A stretch of 64,000 nucleotides of DNA from Yamagishiella unicocca (Eukaryota; Chlorophyta; Chlorophyceae; Chlamydomonadales; Volvocaceae). This document shows positions 31,572-42,565 of this stretch, piece by piece. The position numbers and the translations under genes were made by a program. Location of the stretch: the NCBI GenBank assembly GCA_003116995.1, contig BDSL01000183.1:34701-98700 (forward strand), given 5' to 3'. The notes beneath the pieces were generated by a model. It was not told where the DNA came from and did not search any database. It was given only the letters and a program-made list of their open reading frames with translations. The stretch's first letter is position 1, and the number at the start of each line of letters is the position of its first letter.

Positions 31572-34152
31572 TCACAACTTCTGCTTCTTGCTGACGTGCT
31601 TGCCGCACGTGCACTGCTCGGTCAGCTTGAGCACCAAAGTGCGCTGCTGCTGAGTGCAGGCGTGGCAGTGTGCCGCCTTGGAGACAGCTGCATTAAGGAG
31701 CCTTGTGCACTCCAGGCACCGCTTGAACACATCCTTGCCACCCTTGCCCGCATTGGGCACTGTGCCGCACGCGTTCTGCGCTGTAGCACGGCTCCCCTTG
31801 GGATATTGAATGCGGGGAGGCTCAGGAGCAACCGCACCAGTCAGGGTTGCCTGCACGGGCTGCTCCACAGGAGGGGCGGGGCGGGGCACAGCAGGCGGCG
31901 CCGAGTACACCGCAGCCAAGGTGTCAGCGATTGCCTGCTGCGGTGACTGTGGCTTGTATGGCTTGAGCGCAACTCCCCGCAAGAGAGCTAGGCTGTCACG
32001 CTCGCTGATTATCTTTCCAACCTCCTTCTCATAACTGCGCAAGTGCTTCTCGCGCTTGGGGTGCAGGTGCGGGTCCTGGCACTCTGCTACAGTTCGGTTC
32101 CAGTGCGCAGTCATGGCCGCCCAGTCTGTGCGCGAACTCGCGGTGTGATCCGCGTAGAGCTTCCAGAAGAGCTCTACCTCTGCATCCGTCTTGATTGGCC
32201 GCATCAAGTCGGCGACAGTTAGGCGCCTTGACCCAATGCCTTTCGCCCGTTTGCGGAAGGCTGTCAGCCGCTGCGGACCCTGCCCAACCTTTGCCCTTCC
32301 GCTCACCGGGCGTTGAGTCATAGACACGGGCGCCTGCACTTGGCCGCTCAGCTTCTGCAGGGGCCTGCTGCTGTTGCTGCTGCCAGCAGTAGCATGCGGC
32401 CTGAAAAGAGACCCCAGGGACATCTGCCGAGGAGCGGCCGCAGCCACTGATGGCGCAGCCACTGGCACCACCTCCACATCAATGGGACCACCCGCACCGC
32501 TGCCTATGTCGCCCGCCGTTGCCGCTCCAGCCCCACCGCCGAGCTCGGTACCAAAGCTGAAGCCGCTGCTGCTGAGCGGCGAAGGCGACGGCAGCAGCGA
32601 AGGCGACGGCAGCAGCAAAGGCGACGGCAGCAGCCGCGAAGGCAAACCCGCCATCGGCGCTGCCACCAGCGCTGCCGCCAGAGCCGCCGCATCATCCAGA
32701 ACCACAATGCCGCGGCTGCGTGTGCCGCCCGCCGTTGCCGCTCCAGCCCCACCGCCGAGCTCGGTACCAAAGCTGAAGCCGCTGCTGCTGAGCGGCGAAG
32801 GCTACGGCAGCAGCGAAGGCGACGGCAGCAGCAAAGGCGACGGCAGCAGTGAAGGCGACGGCAGCAGCGAAGGCGATGGCAGCAGCTGAGAAGGCAAACC
32901 TGCGGCCCTGGCAGAAGCGGCGCCCGCAGCTGCCGCTCCAGGCATGTTGCCCACGGTCTCCACTGTCTCGCTGCTGATTAGGCCCAGCCTGGACGCAATC
33001 GCGGGCACAAGTGCTGAACGGCTGAAGCCCTCAGCAACGTGCTTCTGGCATCCTATCTGCAGCACGTTGGGCAGGCATGAGATTGAAGCATTGCCAATCG
33101 TGAATGGCGGTAGCTCAACAGGGCCCCTAATCCACCACCCGTGCTGCTGGAACTGCGTAAGCAGCGCCGCCTGCACCTCCACCTCCGTAATGGACTCGCC
33201 AGCAAAGAATGGCTTGATAGACACGTACGGCAGCTGGAGCATGGGCAGCGCGCCAGCAAGGCTCTCTGCCTGCACCAAGTCGTAGCTGCTTCTGCCTTCA
33301 GCCGGCGATTGAACTGCTGCCGCTGCTGCGTCCTGCGTGCTGGCTTGTGCTTCTTCAGGCCGGCCACAGTGTTGTAGTACGACAGCCCAGCGCGCACGTG
33401 CCCAGCTGCCCGCACCTCGTTGCGCAGGTTACAAAAGTCCGAAACGCTGATACCCAGTGGCAGGGCGGCGACCAGGGTGTCACGCAGCCCCACGCACACG
33501 CCGCTCTTGTGGGTCAGAGATAGCGGGCACATCTGCTGCACGTGCGAGGGCAGTTCTTGCATCACCGCGTCGTCTGTAAGGATGAAGCGCACCGACTTGC
33601 CGGACGCGTGCTTCTCCACTGCGGGGTGTGCAAGGCGAGACTTCGGGTGAAGCGGGTCTGGGTTCGGGGTCCGCGAATGAATGAGCTTCCAATTCTCTCA
33701 CCATTGTTGCACTGTGCGCGCTTCGCGTACAGCAGAACCTCCCGGTCCCAGTCCCGGAAGTTTTTGGCCCAGCCATCGCCACTGGCCTTGTTGCGGCACG
33801 CCTTGACGCTGAAGCCCTCGGACAGGCGCTCCGGGTCCCAGATGTACAAGTCGCATGCCTTGAGAACGGACTGCCATAGCAGTACGGTCGAGTCAGCCGC
33901 GGCAGTGAAATATAAGCTGCCGATGCTGCCAAAGTCGATCTTCTCGCAGATCGGCGCTCCAGACTCGGGGCGCACTAGGCACAGGAAAATGTCCAGCAAC
34001 AGCTCGTCCCGAGACTCGTAGTTTTTTAGTTCTTCAAGATATATAGTTCTACCGTAAATAGTAAACTGAACAAACTTGCCGTTGAAGGTGAGGCTAAACT
34101 TCTGCTTGCCGCACTTGGCTGGGGCCACGACGAAGTCTTCCGCCTTCGGCAT
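31572..34152 (-). CDS. Unrecognised three-exon gene, interrupted by one in-frame TAG
   Basis: Minus-strand exons 34152-33702 (donor AATG|GTGAGA), 33618-33416 (acceptor CCCGCAG, donor GAG|GTGCGG) and 33332-31572 join without a frame change, for about 804 codons. Exon 1 begins MPKAEDFVVAPAKCGKQKF. The middle has MCPLSLTHKSGVCVGLRDTL. The C-terminal third has a helical region (LFWKLYADHTASSRTDWAAM) and two Cys clusters (CLECTRLL...CHAC, then CTCGKHVSKKQKL at the end), suggesting metal and nucleic-acid binding. A TAG at 32804-32802 interrupts the frame in a Leu/Pro/Ser repeat. I do not recognise the family. Flanking motif repeats suggest a mobile element gene, by inference. Confidence 0.55.
32511..32856. 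repeat. In-frame 216-bp duplication inside the unknown gene
   Basis: GCCCGCCGTTGCCGCTCCAG starts at 32511 and again at 32727, and the following ~130 bp is the same, including the GACGGCAGCAGC minisatellite. The period of 216 bp is 72 codons, so the duplication keeps the minus-strand frame. The two copies differ at one informative base: GGCGACGGC in the first and GGCTACGGC in the second, which makes the TAG stop at 32802. Confidence 0.85.
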
Positions 34153-34321
34153 TACTTAAGAATTCAAAACATATAACAGTAGAGAAACGAAGCATACGGG
34201 AAGGCTGCGTATGTAATTTAAGCGCAAATTTGCAATTTGCGCAAATTTGCGCAAATTTCTATGGTGCCGTACATGCACAAATTCCCCCATCCCATGCACT
34301 TTACACCCTTCTCGCTTTGCA

Positions 34322-34910
34322 TTACGACCAGAGCGTTGGCACAGAGTCACAGGCATGCCAGACAGCATCACAAGTAACAAAGCGATGAGGGAAGGGCAGG
34401 CTCAGCCCGTGGCAGACTATGGCATGATCAAACACATCGGCCGTTCGCAACCCCTCATGAGCTGAGTACAAGAATTCTTCGCCACCATGGTGCACGTAAA
34501 ATCCAAACCTTCTTAGCAGCCTACCCCAGTCGGCAGCTGTCGACACTGCAACGCCGTCCTTATCACAGCGAAGTCTGTTACCAGCACTCAACCGCGCCAG
34601 CTCCAAGAGAACCACGTTAGAAACGCAGCGCCGATCTTTAGCTTGCGCCAGCTGTATGGCGCAAGAACTCAGCTGGGGTGAAGGATGCGGTGGATTGAAG
34701 ACCTCAAAGAAGCCCTGCTGCACGCCATACCTGCGAATCATAAGTTGAGGACCACAAGCGTGACACGTTGCGGACGCGGACTCGATGCGAAGAGGCAGAC
34801 GCAAGGAGGACTTACCGTAATACCGCACAGGTATCAAAGCAGAATCTCTCATCAGGTGCTCCCAGCACAGCAGTTGTGTGGGACACTGTTGTCGTTGGCG
34901 AGCTCGGCAT
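34322..34910 (-). CDS. Unrecognised two-exon gene
   Basis: ATG at 34910 begins exon 1 (to 34816) ending in a canonical donor, CG|GTAAGT. Exon 2 starts at 34730 after TTCGCAG, completes Arg, and runs to the stop at 34322. The predicted protein is 167 residues, beginning MPSSPTTTVSHTTAVLGAP, with ERFCFDTCAVLRYGVQQGFF across the junction and a helical middle (VVLLELARLSAG). An unspliced alternative also stays open, with a start at 34852 overlapping the stop of another ORF (35082-34852) as TGATG. The spliced model is preferred because of the canonical sites. It lies 170 bp upstream of the 31.6-34.2 kb gene on the same strand. Function unknown. Confidence 0.4.
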
Positions 34911-35082
34911 ACAGCGCCGCAGCCTCCTCCTTCAGGCTTCGAATCAGTTCCTCTGAACGCTCAAACACCCATGGCTTCCGTCCGTCGGTGAACGGGCCAG
35001 GCAAGTTCAGCTGCAGCTGAGCAGGCTTCGCCACTGCAGGACTCGCCGCGGAGAAGTTGTGAGAAGCCGCCGGTTCCTGCAT

Positions 35083-35670
35083 AAGACAACGCTTTTAGCT
35101 TATAGTGCTGTATGAGATAACTTTATATCCTGTAAGCGCACCTGCGTGTGGCAGGGTCCAACTAGCCCAGCGTAGGCCATTACAGCTTAAGGATTTGATA
35201 CGCCGGATAGCATACGAAATACACTGCCGATGAGGGCCTTGGCAAACAATCAGATACAATGTATGTCAGAATATATTGTATATTGCGGTTGGGCAAGCGC
35301 GCCGGAGGCGCCAACGTTTCACTTTTGTACGGAGGACGAGCAACTCCAAACTTTCTCTGTCCAAACAGCTGAATTCACGCTTTTGAAGATAACCATATAA
35401 TGTTTATAGGATAGGCAAGCTGAGAGCGCTTTCAGCGCGGCGAATTGACAAAGGTTGCGCCACGTCACTTGACCGGTGCCCAAAACAAACCATTCCTTTT
35501 GGGTTTTCATGTAACATATGCATGATGATGTGTATTATCAGGTATATCAAACAATTGGTGCATAGAGCTATGATAGAATACACTGGCACATCCCGCCACG
35601 ACAGTGTGTGACAACGCTCTCGGGGAATACGACGCAGAATCATTTGCTACCTTAGGCCGGAACTCAGATC
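35083..35670. other. AT-rich gap without a supported gene
   Basis: Short ORFs only. No repeat or RNA gene was noticed. Confidence 0.4.
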
Positions 35671-36182
35671 TTGGCGGCAGCTGCGCTGATCTGGGCATCC
35701 ATCGGGCGAGACGTGGGAAGGATGGGACCGGGGCCGCGGAGCCGGCCGGGCGGGCGGGCGAAGACCCGGGTGCGGACCCGGACGGAGGCTCAGGTGCATG
35801 CGCAGGCTCAGAGTCCAGCGCAGGCCCTCCTTTCTTCCTCGTCGGAGGGACGGGCGTCTACCAGCCATTTTGGTGTTGGCGATGGAGCTCAAGATGCGAC
35901 GGGTGCGTTAGATCCCTCGGCTGATCGGCCGGCTGGAGGGCAGACCACTGCATCAGGTTTATCCTCGCCTGGAGATGCGGCCACGGCGACTCCGACCCCG
36001 GTCCAAGCCTCAGCCCCACAATCGGATACGCCGTCTTCGGTAGCCACAGAAGCACCTGCGGCGGCAGCAGCGGAGGTCGCGGGAGGAGCGGCGCTGCCGG
36101 TGCCTGCGGCGGCTAGGACACGGCCCCCACCGCCGCTGTTGCCGTACGCTTCTGTAATGCGGATGGCGACGTGGACGTACGA
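35671..36182 (+). CDS. Possible first exon of an unrecognised Ala/Pro-rich protein
   Basis: The open frame encodes about 170 residues, rich in Ala, Ser, Thr and Gly (for example TPTPVQASAPQSDTPSSVAT) and ending LPYASVMRMATWTYE before a GTGGGT donor. After this the frame becomes a Gly/Arg run, so an intron is likely. No later exon is supported. The minus strand is also open. Weak call. Confidence 0.22.
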
Positions 36183-36762
36183 GGTGGGTGGAGGGGTGGG
36201 TGGAGGGGTGGGGCGTGGGGCTGCAGGACGGATTCGTGGCGAGGAGTGCAGCAAAACCGTGTGGGGCCCTGGTGCGCCACGGACTGAGCCGTTGCTGCGC
36301 CGGCTACCGGCGGGCACAAAATGCGGTGCCCGAGAATCCGGTCTGTGACATCATGGTTAACAGACCGCAGAACCCGCCAAAGGTGGATGATCGGAGCTGG
36401 ATGCTCGGAGCAAGGTCCTGTTGCTCCACTACATGCCACATTGCGCCCATCTCAAGCCGATGTGCAAAAGGCTGAGGGAGGGCGATGGCAAGGTGGCTGA
36501 GGGGGCGGCGACGGCGGCGGAGGGGCGGCGTCGGAATCAGGGGAACGGGGGCGAACTCGAAAGGAATTGGGCGAGGGAATTGGGTCATGCACTGCGATTG
36601 GCGCAAGAGGTGTGCAGCGTACCAGGGACGCTTCTTTTCTCTAGTCTGGGGAGAACCGACGTAGCGCCCGAACCCCAGCCGAACTCAGCTCCCTTCCTAC
36701 CACCCACCCAGCCCCCTGGCCTCGCGACCCCCCCGGGCCCTCCACCTCCAACTCCAGCCCAC

Positions 36763-37915
36763 CTGGGGATGAGCCGGCCGTCCGGCAGCTTGATGTCGGT
36801 CTTGGCATGTCGGTGCATCATGAGTACCGCCGGGTACAGCCGCAGCATCTCCTTCAGCACGGCCTCCGTGTACGACAACTGTACGACAGAGGGCCATCAA
36901 TGTGGAGGCCGGGGGGTGCACCGCGGTGGGCGCGGCGGGGCAGGTTTGCGGGCGCGGGCTCACCACGGGGCGGTGATGCGACGCGGTATGACCCATTGGC
37001 CGCCCTGCTGGCAGCATGCGCGAACCGGCACCTCACCGGGGGTGCACCAGGGGTGATGCACAGTAACATCACCACCATCATCGTGGTGAGGTCCATTCAG
37101 GTGGCGAACACCGCCTCCGGCCCCGTCACCGCCTTTGTGTTCCGCCATCCGCATCTGTCCTCATGCTCTGACCGCCCTGCCCCCCCGCCTCTGCCAAACG
37201 TCCATTGCTGCCTTGGCCACTCACCTCGGCAAGCAGGTAGGAGGCCAGTATGAACGTGACACTCTGCGCGATGACCTGTTCGGGCAGAGTGGCAAATTAG
37301 AAAGACATTGGAGGTCAGGTACCGAAAACGGTTGGGGATTCCGAGCGAGCCGGTGTCTCATCGGCGCTTGGTAAAGCGCAACAACGGCCGTGGCGCTTGG
37401 AGTGGGCGCTGATGGCGTGGTGGCTGCTGGCTGGTCGCACTTGGTGGCGGTTTTCCGTTACTAATAGCTGAACGTTACATACCGTCTTCAGGAATTGCTT
37501 GTTGCCAGAAGAGCGATTGCCTCAGATGATAGCAATGCGGCTCCACTTATTTCGATTGACAATCTAGGCAGACATGAGCATCTAGCAATGCAGTTGACCA
37601 GGCAGGCTCGTGAGCCTGGCTGTCGACAACTGCACAGCAATGAACACAGATATGGGAAGATCAAATGTGCAAACTCCATATAATTAAGTAAACATTCGTC
37701 ACGATAAAGGTTAAACCGGTCCCACTCTCCACCTCTTCAATGTCGCTCAGCCGGTCCTGGACGCTCGCGCCCTTGCGTTCCTCCAGCATCGCCGCCATGA
37801 AGCTCGAGGCGCTGATACCCGCTCCGACCTCGCGGAATTCGTGGATGCTGCTGCTTGAGCTGTCGCTGCGCGCGGCTTTGCCGTTGATTGAAACCGCGTG
37901 GCCGTTTCGCCACAT
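36763..37915 (-). pseudogene. Cytochrome P450 remnant (exons up to the K helix)
   Basis: Three minus-strand exons with good phase-0 sites. Exon 37915-37733 holds SSFMAAMLEERKGASVQDRL and SDIEE, donor GAG|GTGGAG. Exon 37275-37225 reads VIAQSVTFILASYLLAE, the I-helix region, donor GAG|GTGAGT. Exon 36878-36763 reads LSYTEAVLKEMLRLYPAV, the K helix with its ExxR motif (EMLR), followed by LPDGRLIP. Between the last two, the ~60 residues expected after the I helix (including the oxygen-binding Thr region) are not seen. Downstream, no PERF or heme-binding FxxGxRxCxG exon is found on this strand. This is a decayed or rearranged membrane monooxygenase gene. Which CYP family it belongs to cannot be said. 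Confidence 0.65.
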
Positions 37916-38129
37916 GGCCTATGGTTTCTCGCCGGGTTTCGTCTGATTCTCTGACACCGAGTAACTGCCACACTTTGTTTTCCTTTCTGGAGGAGTGAAA
38001 GCAAATTCGGCTGCTAGGTTAAGAATGCATCCTCAATACAGTCTGACCGACGTAAGCCCACAGGGGCGTGTGAGTGAACGGGTGCCCTGTCGCCCGCCCA
38101 GGCCTGTCGCATGTCCAGGCCTGTCGCGT

Positions 38130-38300
38130 CGTGCTGGCCCCCCTTTGTAATTCTCAAGCTTCACGCGCCATGCAGTCGTGGCAATTTCGCGCAACGTTGG
38201 GTAATGTCATAATGCTTTGGGAGCGGTGGTAAGGGTGCGAGGAATGTGAGAGATAGGCAAGTCGCGCCGGGGAAGCGCAAATGCTTGGCCCGCCCCCTAT
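38130..38300. repeat. Diverged partial copy of the 330-bp repeat
   Basis: CCCCCTTTGTAATTCTCAAG, then AGTCGTGGCAATTTCGCGCA and GAGAGATAGGCAAGTCGCGC, match the repeat unit at 43.3-49.5 kb with scattered changes. The copy stops near 38300. A second diverged piece lies near 40590-40700 (AATGTTACAAACGGTGGCAC). Confidence 0.8.
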
Positions 38301-39469
38301 TAACGGTATCAGGTACTGACAGAGGGGATGAAAAACACGTGCTACCTGGAGTGTAGGGCTTACAATGAGATACACGGATACGCTGGCTTCAACCAGAAAA
38401 ACATGGGCCTTCCTCACGCACAGCGTGAAGAGCAGGATAAATATTACCGTAGTTCATAGATTTATGTATAATACAGGTTCTTGGACATCGGCGCTGAGCC
38501 AGGGGGAGCACGACGAATACTTGCCACTGTATTACGATACCGTGACCGTGACCTGGCATGGGTCCGCATCTAGCTCCAAATGATTGGCAATTTTATAGGA
38601 GGCATCATAACAGACACACCCGCGAGCTGGCGCAGGCCATAGAAACGCTGTGTTGTGCGGCAGGTTGTATATTCTTGGTTCAGTAGATGTTTGCGGGAGT
38701 TTGAAATGCTGATAGGAAGGCTTATCGGGCTCTCCTCGCTAAGCAATGGCATTGTCCCCGGTCATTCATTCTTCCCACGATGAGGCGTGCCTTTCCTACA
38801 ACAATTGTAATCAGGTTCGTGTACAGGACTGCCGTTGGCTTTGTTCCTGACGGAGTTCCGACTGCGCCAGTCATACCGGATGGTACATCACGCCGCACGT
38901 ACTGGACCCCACCCCTCGCCGTCAAATCTTCGGGGACCGCGATGGCCACCAAACCCCTAGCGAATTCCCTCATTCCCACACACCCCTCGAGCGCCAATGG
39001 CTGGCACGCAAGTCTACCGTACGTCATAATTTGGAAATCGCAGCGACACTTCCCACGGAAACCCGCTACGAAACGACGGAGAACCACCTCTAAGCCCACC
39101 ACCACCTCCGAGCTCCAGTAGGCCCCAAAGCCCCTTGGGTGCAGCATGGACCCGCGGGTGGGGGTTGGGCATACCCGATGTCCGTGCCTCTGCCAAGGAA
39201 AAACGGATCGAACCCCAGTGCTCACACATATCTACACGTCAGTGCCATCAAGCAGCGCAGGCAGATTCGTTCTACATTTCATTGGACAGTGCAAGAAAAT
39301 AACAACGAAACACTCAAAAGTATAACAACACCCCCCCCCCCCGAAACGTCGTTAACCGCCAGATTGCAACGCCCGGCAGAAGCAGAGATGTATTAGGAGA
39401 CAGCACAGCCAACTCGAGGTGCGTAACCAAGTAGACAGGCTCCACAGCCGCGGAAACATGTCCCTACAC
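38301..39469. other. No supported gene
   Basis: One minus-strand frame (39225-38722, about 168 residues) stays open and is not obviously low complexity, but it has no recognisable domain or splice support. A run of 12 C lies at about 39330. Confidence 0.35.
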
Positions 39470-40051
39470 TTACAACATGTGCACCTGCTGAATCGCAGTC
39501 ACATCCTGCCCAATCAAGCCCCCCAGCGCCACGCAGGCCTCTCGTGCATCGTTAAACAACGGAAAGAGGATACCTCGCAACACAGGACCCGACCGGGTTG
39601 ACGCGTCAACCGGGAAGCGGATGTCCTGCGGGCCATCTGCCCCGGAAGAAGCAAGCGGCAGCCAGGGCAGGTAGTGCTTGCAAAAGTTCCGCAGCGAGTT
39701 TACGGTGATGCCTCCCTTGATGATGTACTCGCAAGTGCGCTGCTGAATGACCTTGAGTGTCACAAAGCGCGGGTCACTGAAGGTCGACGCTGATGCCCAG
39801 TAGACCCTCCCGGTAACAGGCGTGGTTGCCACTTTCTTTTCAACGTACACGGCGAGACCATCCAACAGCGACATTAGCAGCGCCGTGCCAGCTTGGAACT
39901 CGTAGCACAGATCCTCATGCCTTCCACCACTCTCGGCCAGTCGCTTTGCACGGATGAGATGCTCTCGGGCTTTGGCCAAGCCATAGATGAATGACGCCAA
40001 TACGCCGGGGTCATTAAGCCCAGCGATGGGATCGAACAAATCCTCTGCCTC
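39470..40051 (-). CDS. Unrecognised last exon of a minus-strand gene
   Basis: Acceptor TTCTTGTTGCAG opens a frame of about 193 residues to a stop at 39470. The translation is balanced and protein-like: LFDPIAGLNDPGVLASFIYG, KAREHLIRAKRLAESGG, YEFQAGTALLMSLLDGL, and a C-terminal part with PVLRGILFPLFNDAREACVA. It looks alpha-helical. I recognise no domain. Upstream exons are not identified. AT content is higher than in the BCS1-like exons. Confidence 0.45.
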   Translation of the reverse strand, partial: EAEDLFDPIAGLNDPGVLASFIYGLAKAREHLIRAKRLAESGGRHEDLCYEFQAGTALLMSLLDGLAVYVEKKVATTPVTGRVYWASASTFSDPRFVTLKVIQQRTCEYIIKGGITVNSLRNFCKHYLPWLPLASSGADGPQDIRFPVDASTRSGPVLRGILFPLFNDAREACVALGGLIGQDVTAIQQVHML

Positions 40052-40941
40052 CTGCAACAAGAACCCGGTTGTCAACATATAATCGATGATCAATATTACT
40101 CAAATCTACAATGCAACGTGTCCTTAGATACCTGAACTGCGCCAGCAAATGCTTGCCTCGGGTGCATTACAGCCGTTATACCTCGTATGATAACATCTGA
40201 GACGGAGTCGACATTAGTTGGCTCCTGAGAATTCTTTGTGTTATAGGGTCGTTTGTGGGAGTCTGTTGTAGGCTAAAGTCCAACTGCTGGGGGCAGTCAG
40301 AACTACCGTTTAGAGAAACAGCAAGTGTTTAAGAACACTGACAGTGCTGTAGCAGTACGACAGCCGGCTCAGTGGGTAACGACAGACCGTTAGACCCAGT
40401 TCTCCAAACGATGCAGAAACAGTCAGCCCAGGACAGATTCCCAACTGTGACAGATTCACAGTTCCAGTCTGTAACGGCAGAGTTACAGCCTTCAGAGACG
40501 TACGTCAGTAGTGTACGTCGAACAGGCAGAATTGGCGGGAAACAGATCATTGTCGCCATCACGTTAAGTCCAGAACGTGATACAACAGAGTCTCTCCTCT
40601 TGCTAACCGGTAAGGGCGGTTTGGTTTCGGGGTATCTCAAGTCCAATAAGCAATGTTACAAACGGTGGCACTCCAAGTATACCAGGGTTGTGGGAACCGG
40701 TTCGAGCGCTTTTGTTTCGCTGGTTTGTGCTCGCGGGGCAGTTCATCAACGTCAGACCCCTGCGTTCTCAATATCAGCTTGATAGCCAACGTGATGGTGA
40801 TCTAGAATGCGTCGTTCTTACCTTTCTGCCATTTCAGAAATGATCCTGTCATTCCCCTGCCTTCTCTTAACCAAACCCTATAAATCAGCACGGGGCCGCT
40901 GAGGCCAAAGTACGGCACACCCTTCCTGCGCATCATGGTAC
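40052..40941. other. No supported gene
   Basis: This holds only a diverged piece of the 330-bp repeat (about 40590-40700). Confidence 0.4.
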
Positions 40942-40951
40942 GTCCCTGCCC

Positions 40952-41030
40952 AGCGATGTTACCGGATTAGACTGCCCTTAGGTCGGTTTTCCAAACCGAC
41001 CTATGGGCAGTCTAATCCGGTAACATCGCT
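40952..41030. mobile_element. 79-bp foldback MITE with 10-bp target duplication
   Basis: The two arms, AGCGATGTTACCGGATTAGA and its continuation against the reverse complement ending TCTAATCCGGTAACATCGCT, pair over almost the whole length, with one mismatch (CCTTAGG/CCATAGG). GTCCCTGCCC lies directly on both sides (40942-40951 and 41031-41040). A 9-11 bp target duplication suggests a Mutator-type transposase as the mobilising enzyme, by family knowledge. Confidence 0.85.
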
Positions 41031-41420
41031 GTCCCTGCCCGTCAGACCTCACCCGCCGGCGAGATTGGTCGGTTCGGTATGCACATATGCTTTGGCCACG
41101 CTTCAGCACAGGCAAAGTGCCCACGACCACCACAGGCTCAGGGCCAGTGATGTCATGCAGGACCGTCTGCATCGTGTTCAGCTCCGCTGGTTCAAACACT
41201 GGCACGCTGCGCTGCTGCTGCAGCAACCCCGATACTTGTAGACCACGGGACCAAACGAACTGACACTCTCATGAACGGAACTACATTAAACTTTCATTGC
41301 GCGGATGGTGTATGTGTCCTTCCGCTGCACCGCTGCGTGGTGGTGTAAAGCTCCGCTCACTAGCTCACTCACCAAACCCCTATTCAGTACCTCCACTGCA
41401 CAAGCAGCAGCCTCCATAAT

Positions 41421-41710
41421 CCTCCATAATCCTCCATAATCCTCAAGATCTCGGGAGCGCCCTCATTTGGCATGAGCGTAAGGTCCATCCAGCAATGGCC
41501 GGGACAGAGGTTTGAAACACACGCTCAGACGGGATGTGCTTCCCCAGCCCTATTTGTGCGTGGCGGCAAGCAGTGGGTCCCAACAGGCTTCAATGTGGCC
41601 GCTTCCTGGCCTCCTGGAAATTTCAATCCAGGTCACAAAGCAACGTTCTTCTTAAGAGCCTTATTTGCACGTGGTGGCAAGCAATGGGTCTCAACAGTCT
41701 TCCGCTTCTG
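41421..41710. repeat. Short local duplications
   Basis: CCTCCATAAT is repeated three times in a row near 41412-41442. A 40-bp phrase (TTTGTGCGTGGCGGCAAGCA) recurs about 113 bp later in diverged form (TTTGCACGTGGTGGCAAGCA), near 41553 and 41666. Confidence 0.6.
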
Positions 41711-41822
41711 TCGTCTACCGATTCAGCTAATGTGACCGCTTCTTGACATTCTCAAAGCGTTTGGATACGATGGAAGAATGTCATTGATTACAGTAAAGGC
41801 GACCACCAGATAAAGAGAGATA

Positions 41823-42062
41823 ATGAAGATTGACCGTGAGTTAGCCAAAGCGATCTGTGCAGCCATTATCCAATACATACACAGTCTTGAAATGAATCCC
41901 GATCAAAGCATCCCCGCCATCATAACGGTTGATATGCAAAAGCTACATGCGTGGATGCTAGGGTGCCCCCGACCAATCACAGACGTCGGAGAGATTCTAG
42001 AAGCAATGGGCTACAACAACTTTTGCCAGGAGGTTGTTACCGCCACCAAATCTTCTGGATGA
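41823..42062 (+). CDS. Possible small unrecognised protein (79 residues)
   Basis: ATG at 41823 opens a complete frame with natural composition (MKIDRELAKAICAAIIQYIH, then DMQKLHAWMLGCPRP). It is predicted helical. No splice sites or family. The ORF ends antisense to a protein-like exon on the other strand, so only one of the two may be real there. Confidence 0.25.
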   Translation: MKIDRELAKAICAAIIQYIHSLEMNPDQSIPAIITVDMQKLHAWMLGCPRPITDVGEILEAMGYNNFCQEVVTATKSSG

Positions 42063-42340
42063 TGTGGATCTGGCTGGCGTCTACGTTGCAAAAATTGTGC
42101 ACATCACGTACTTCGCTGGTAGCAGGAATGCGACACTCCAACGTCAGTCGCCACTTGAGGCCATCCTTTCCAGAGGCCCACCAGTCTGCATGCGACTTGG
42201 CCGTATCCAAGCTAGAGCTGAACCAATACAGCTCGTTGCCAGGATTGTATTCAGGGTGATCACGGGACAGGAAGAACTCGAAACCGTCCGCATCCGCCAC
42301 TTCTTTGGTTGCAACGGCACCAGAACGATAACTTTGCTTG
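42037..42340 (-). CDS. Unrecognised exon
   Basis: The minus-strand frame reads VATKEVADADGFEFFLSRDH, then NELYWFSSSLDTAKSHADWW and RLTLECRIPATSEV, ending QKIWW at a GTAACA donor near 42045. It looks like real protein. Upstream the frame continues into Pro/Ser-rich translation of the GATCC tandem repeat, which is probably not coding. Function unknown. Confidence 0.35.
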
Positions 42341-42409
42341 GGCGAGTGACACGACCATGGTAACCTCATAGTCACGTATCTGCCGGTGTGCCTATCTGCC
42401 GGAGCGATC

Positions 42410-42565
42410 CGGCGGGATCCAGTGGAATCCGGGGGAGATCCGGCGGGATCCAGTGAAATCTGGGGGAGATCTGGCAGGATCCAGTGAATCCGGGGGAGAT
42501 CTGGCGGGATCCAGTGGAATCCGGGGGAGGTCCTGCGGGATCCAGCGAAATCCGGGGGTGATCCG
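42410..42565. repeat. About 36-bp tandem repeat (GATCCGGCGGGATCCAGTG)
   Basis: About four and a half units of GATCCGGCGGGATCCAGTG plus AATCCGGGGGA with substitutions at each unit. Confidence 0.85.

Noticed and set aside
25165..35082. The whole 25-35 kb block as an integrated giant-virus island
   Set aside because: Only one short N-terminal motif suggests a virus. No polymerase, packaging ATPase or other hallmark gene was seen, and the genes have spliceosomal introns.
35671..36348. Full 225-codon plus-strand ORF as one exon
   Set aside because: After WTYE the frame turns into a Gly/Arg run behind a good donor, so the last 55 codons are probably intron. Only the first part is kept, at low confidence.
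37101..37160. Plus-strand VANTASGPVTAFVF after a CAG, as a flipped P450 exon
   Set aside because: It loosely suits the position after the I helix, but the match is too weak and the strand is opposite to the other exons.
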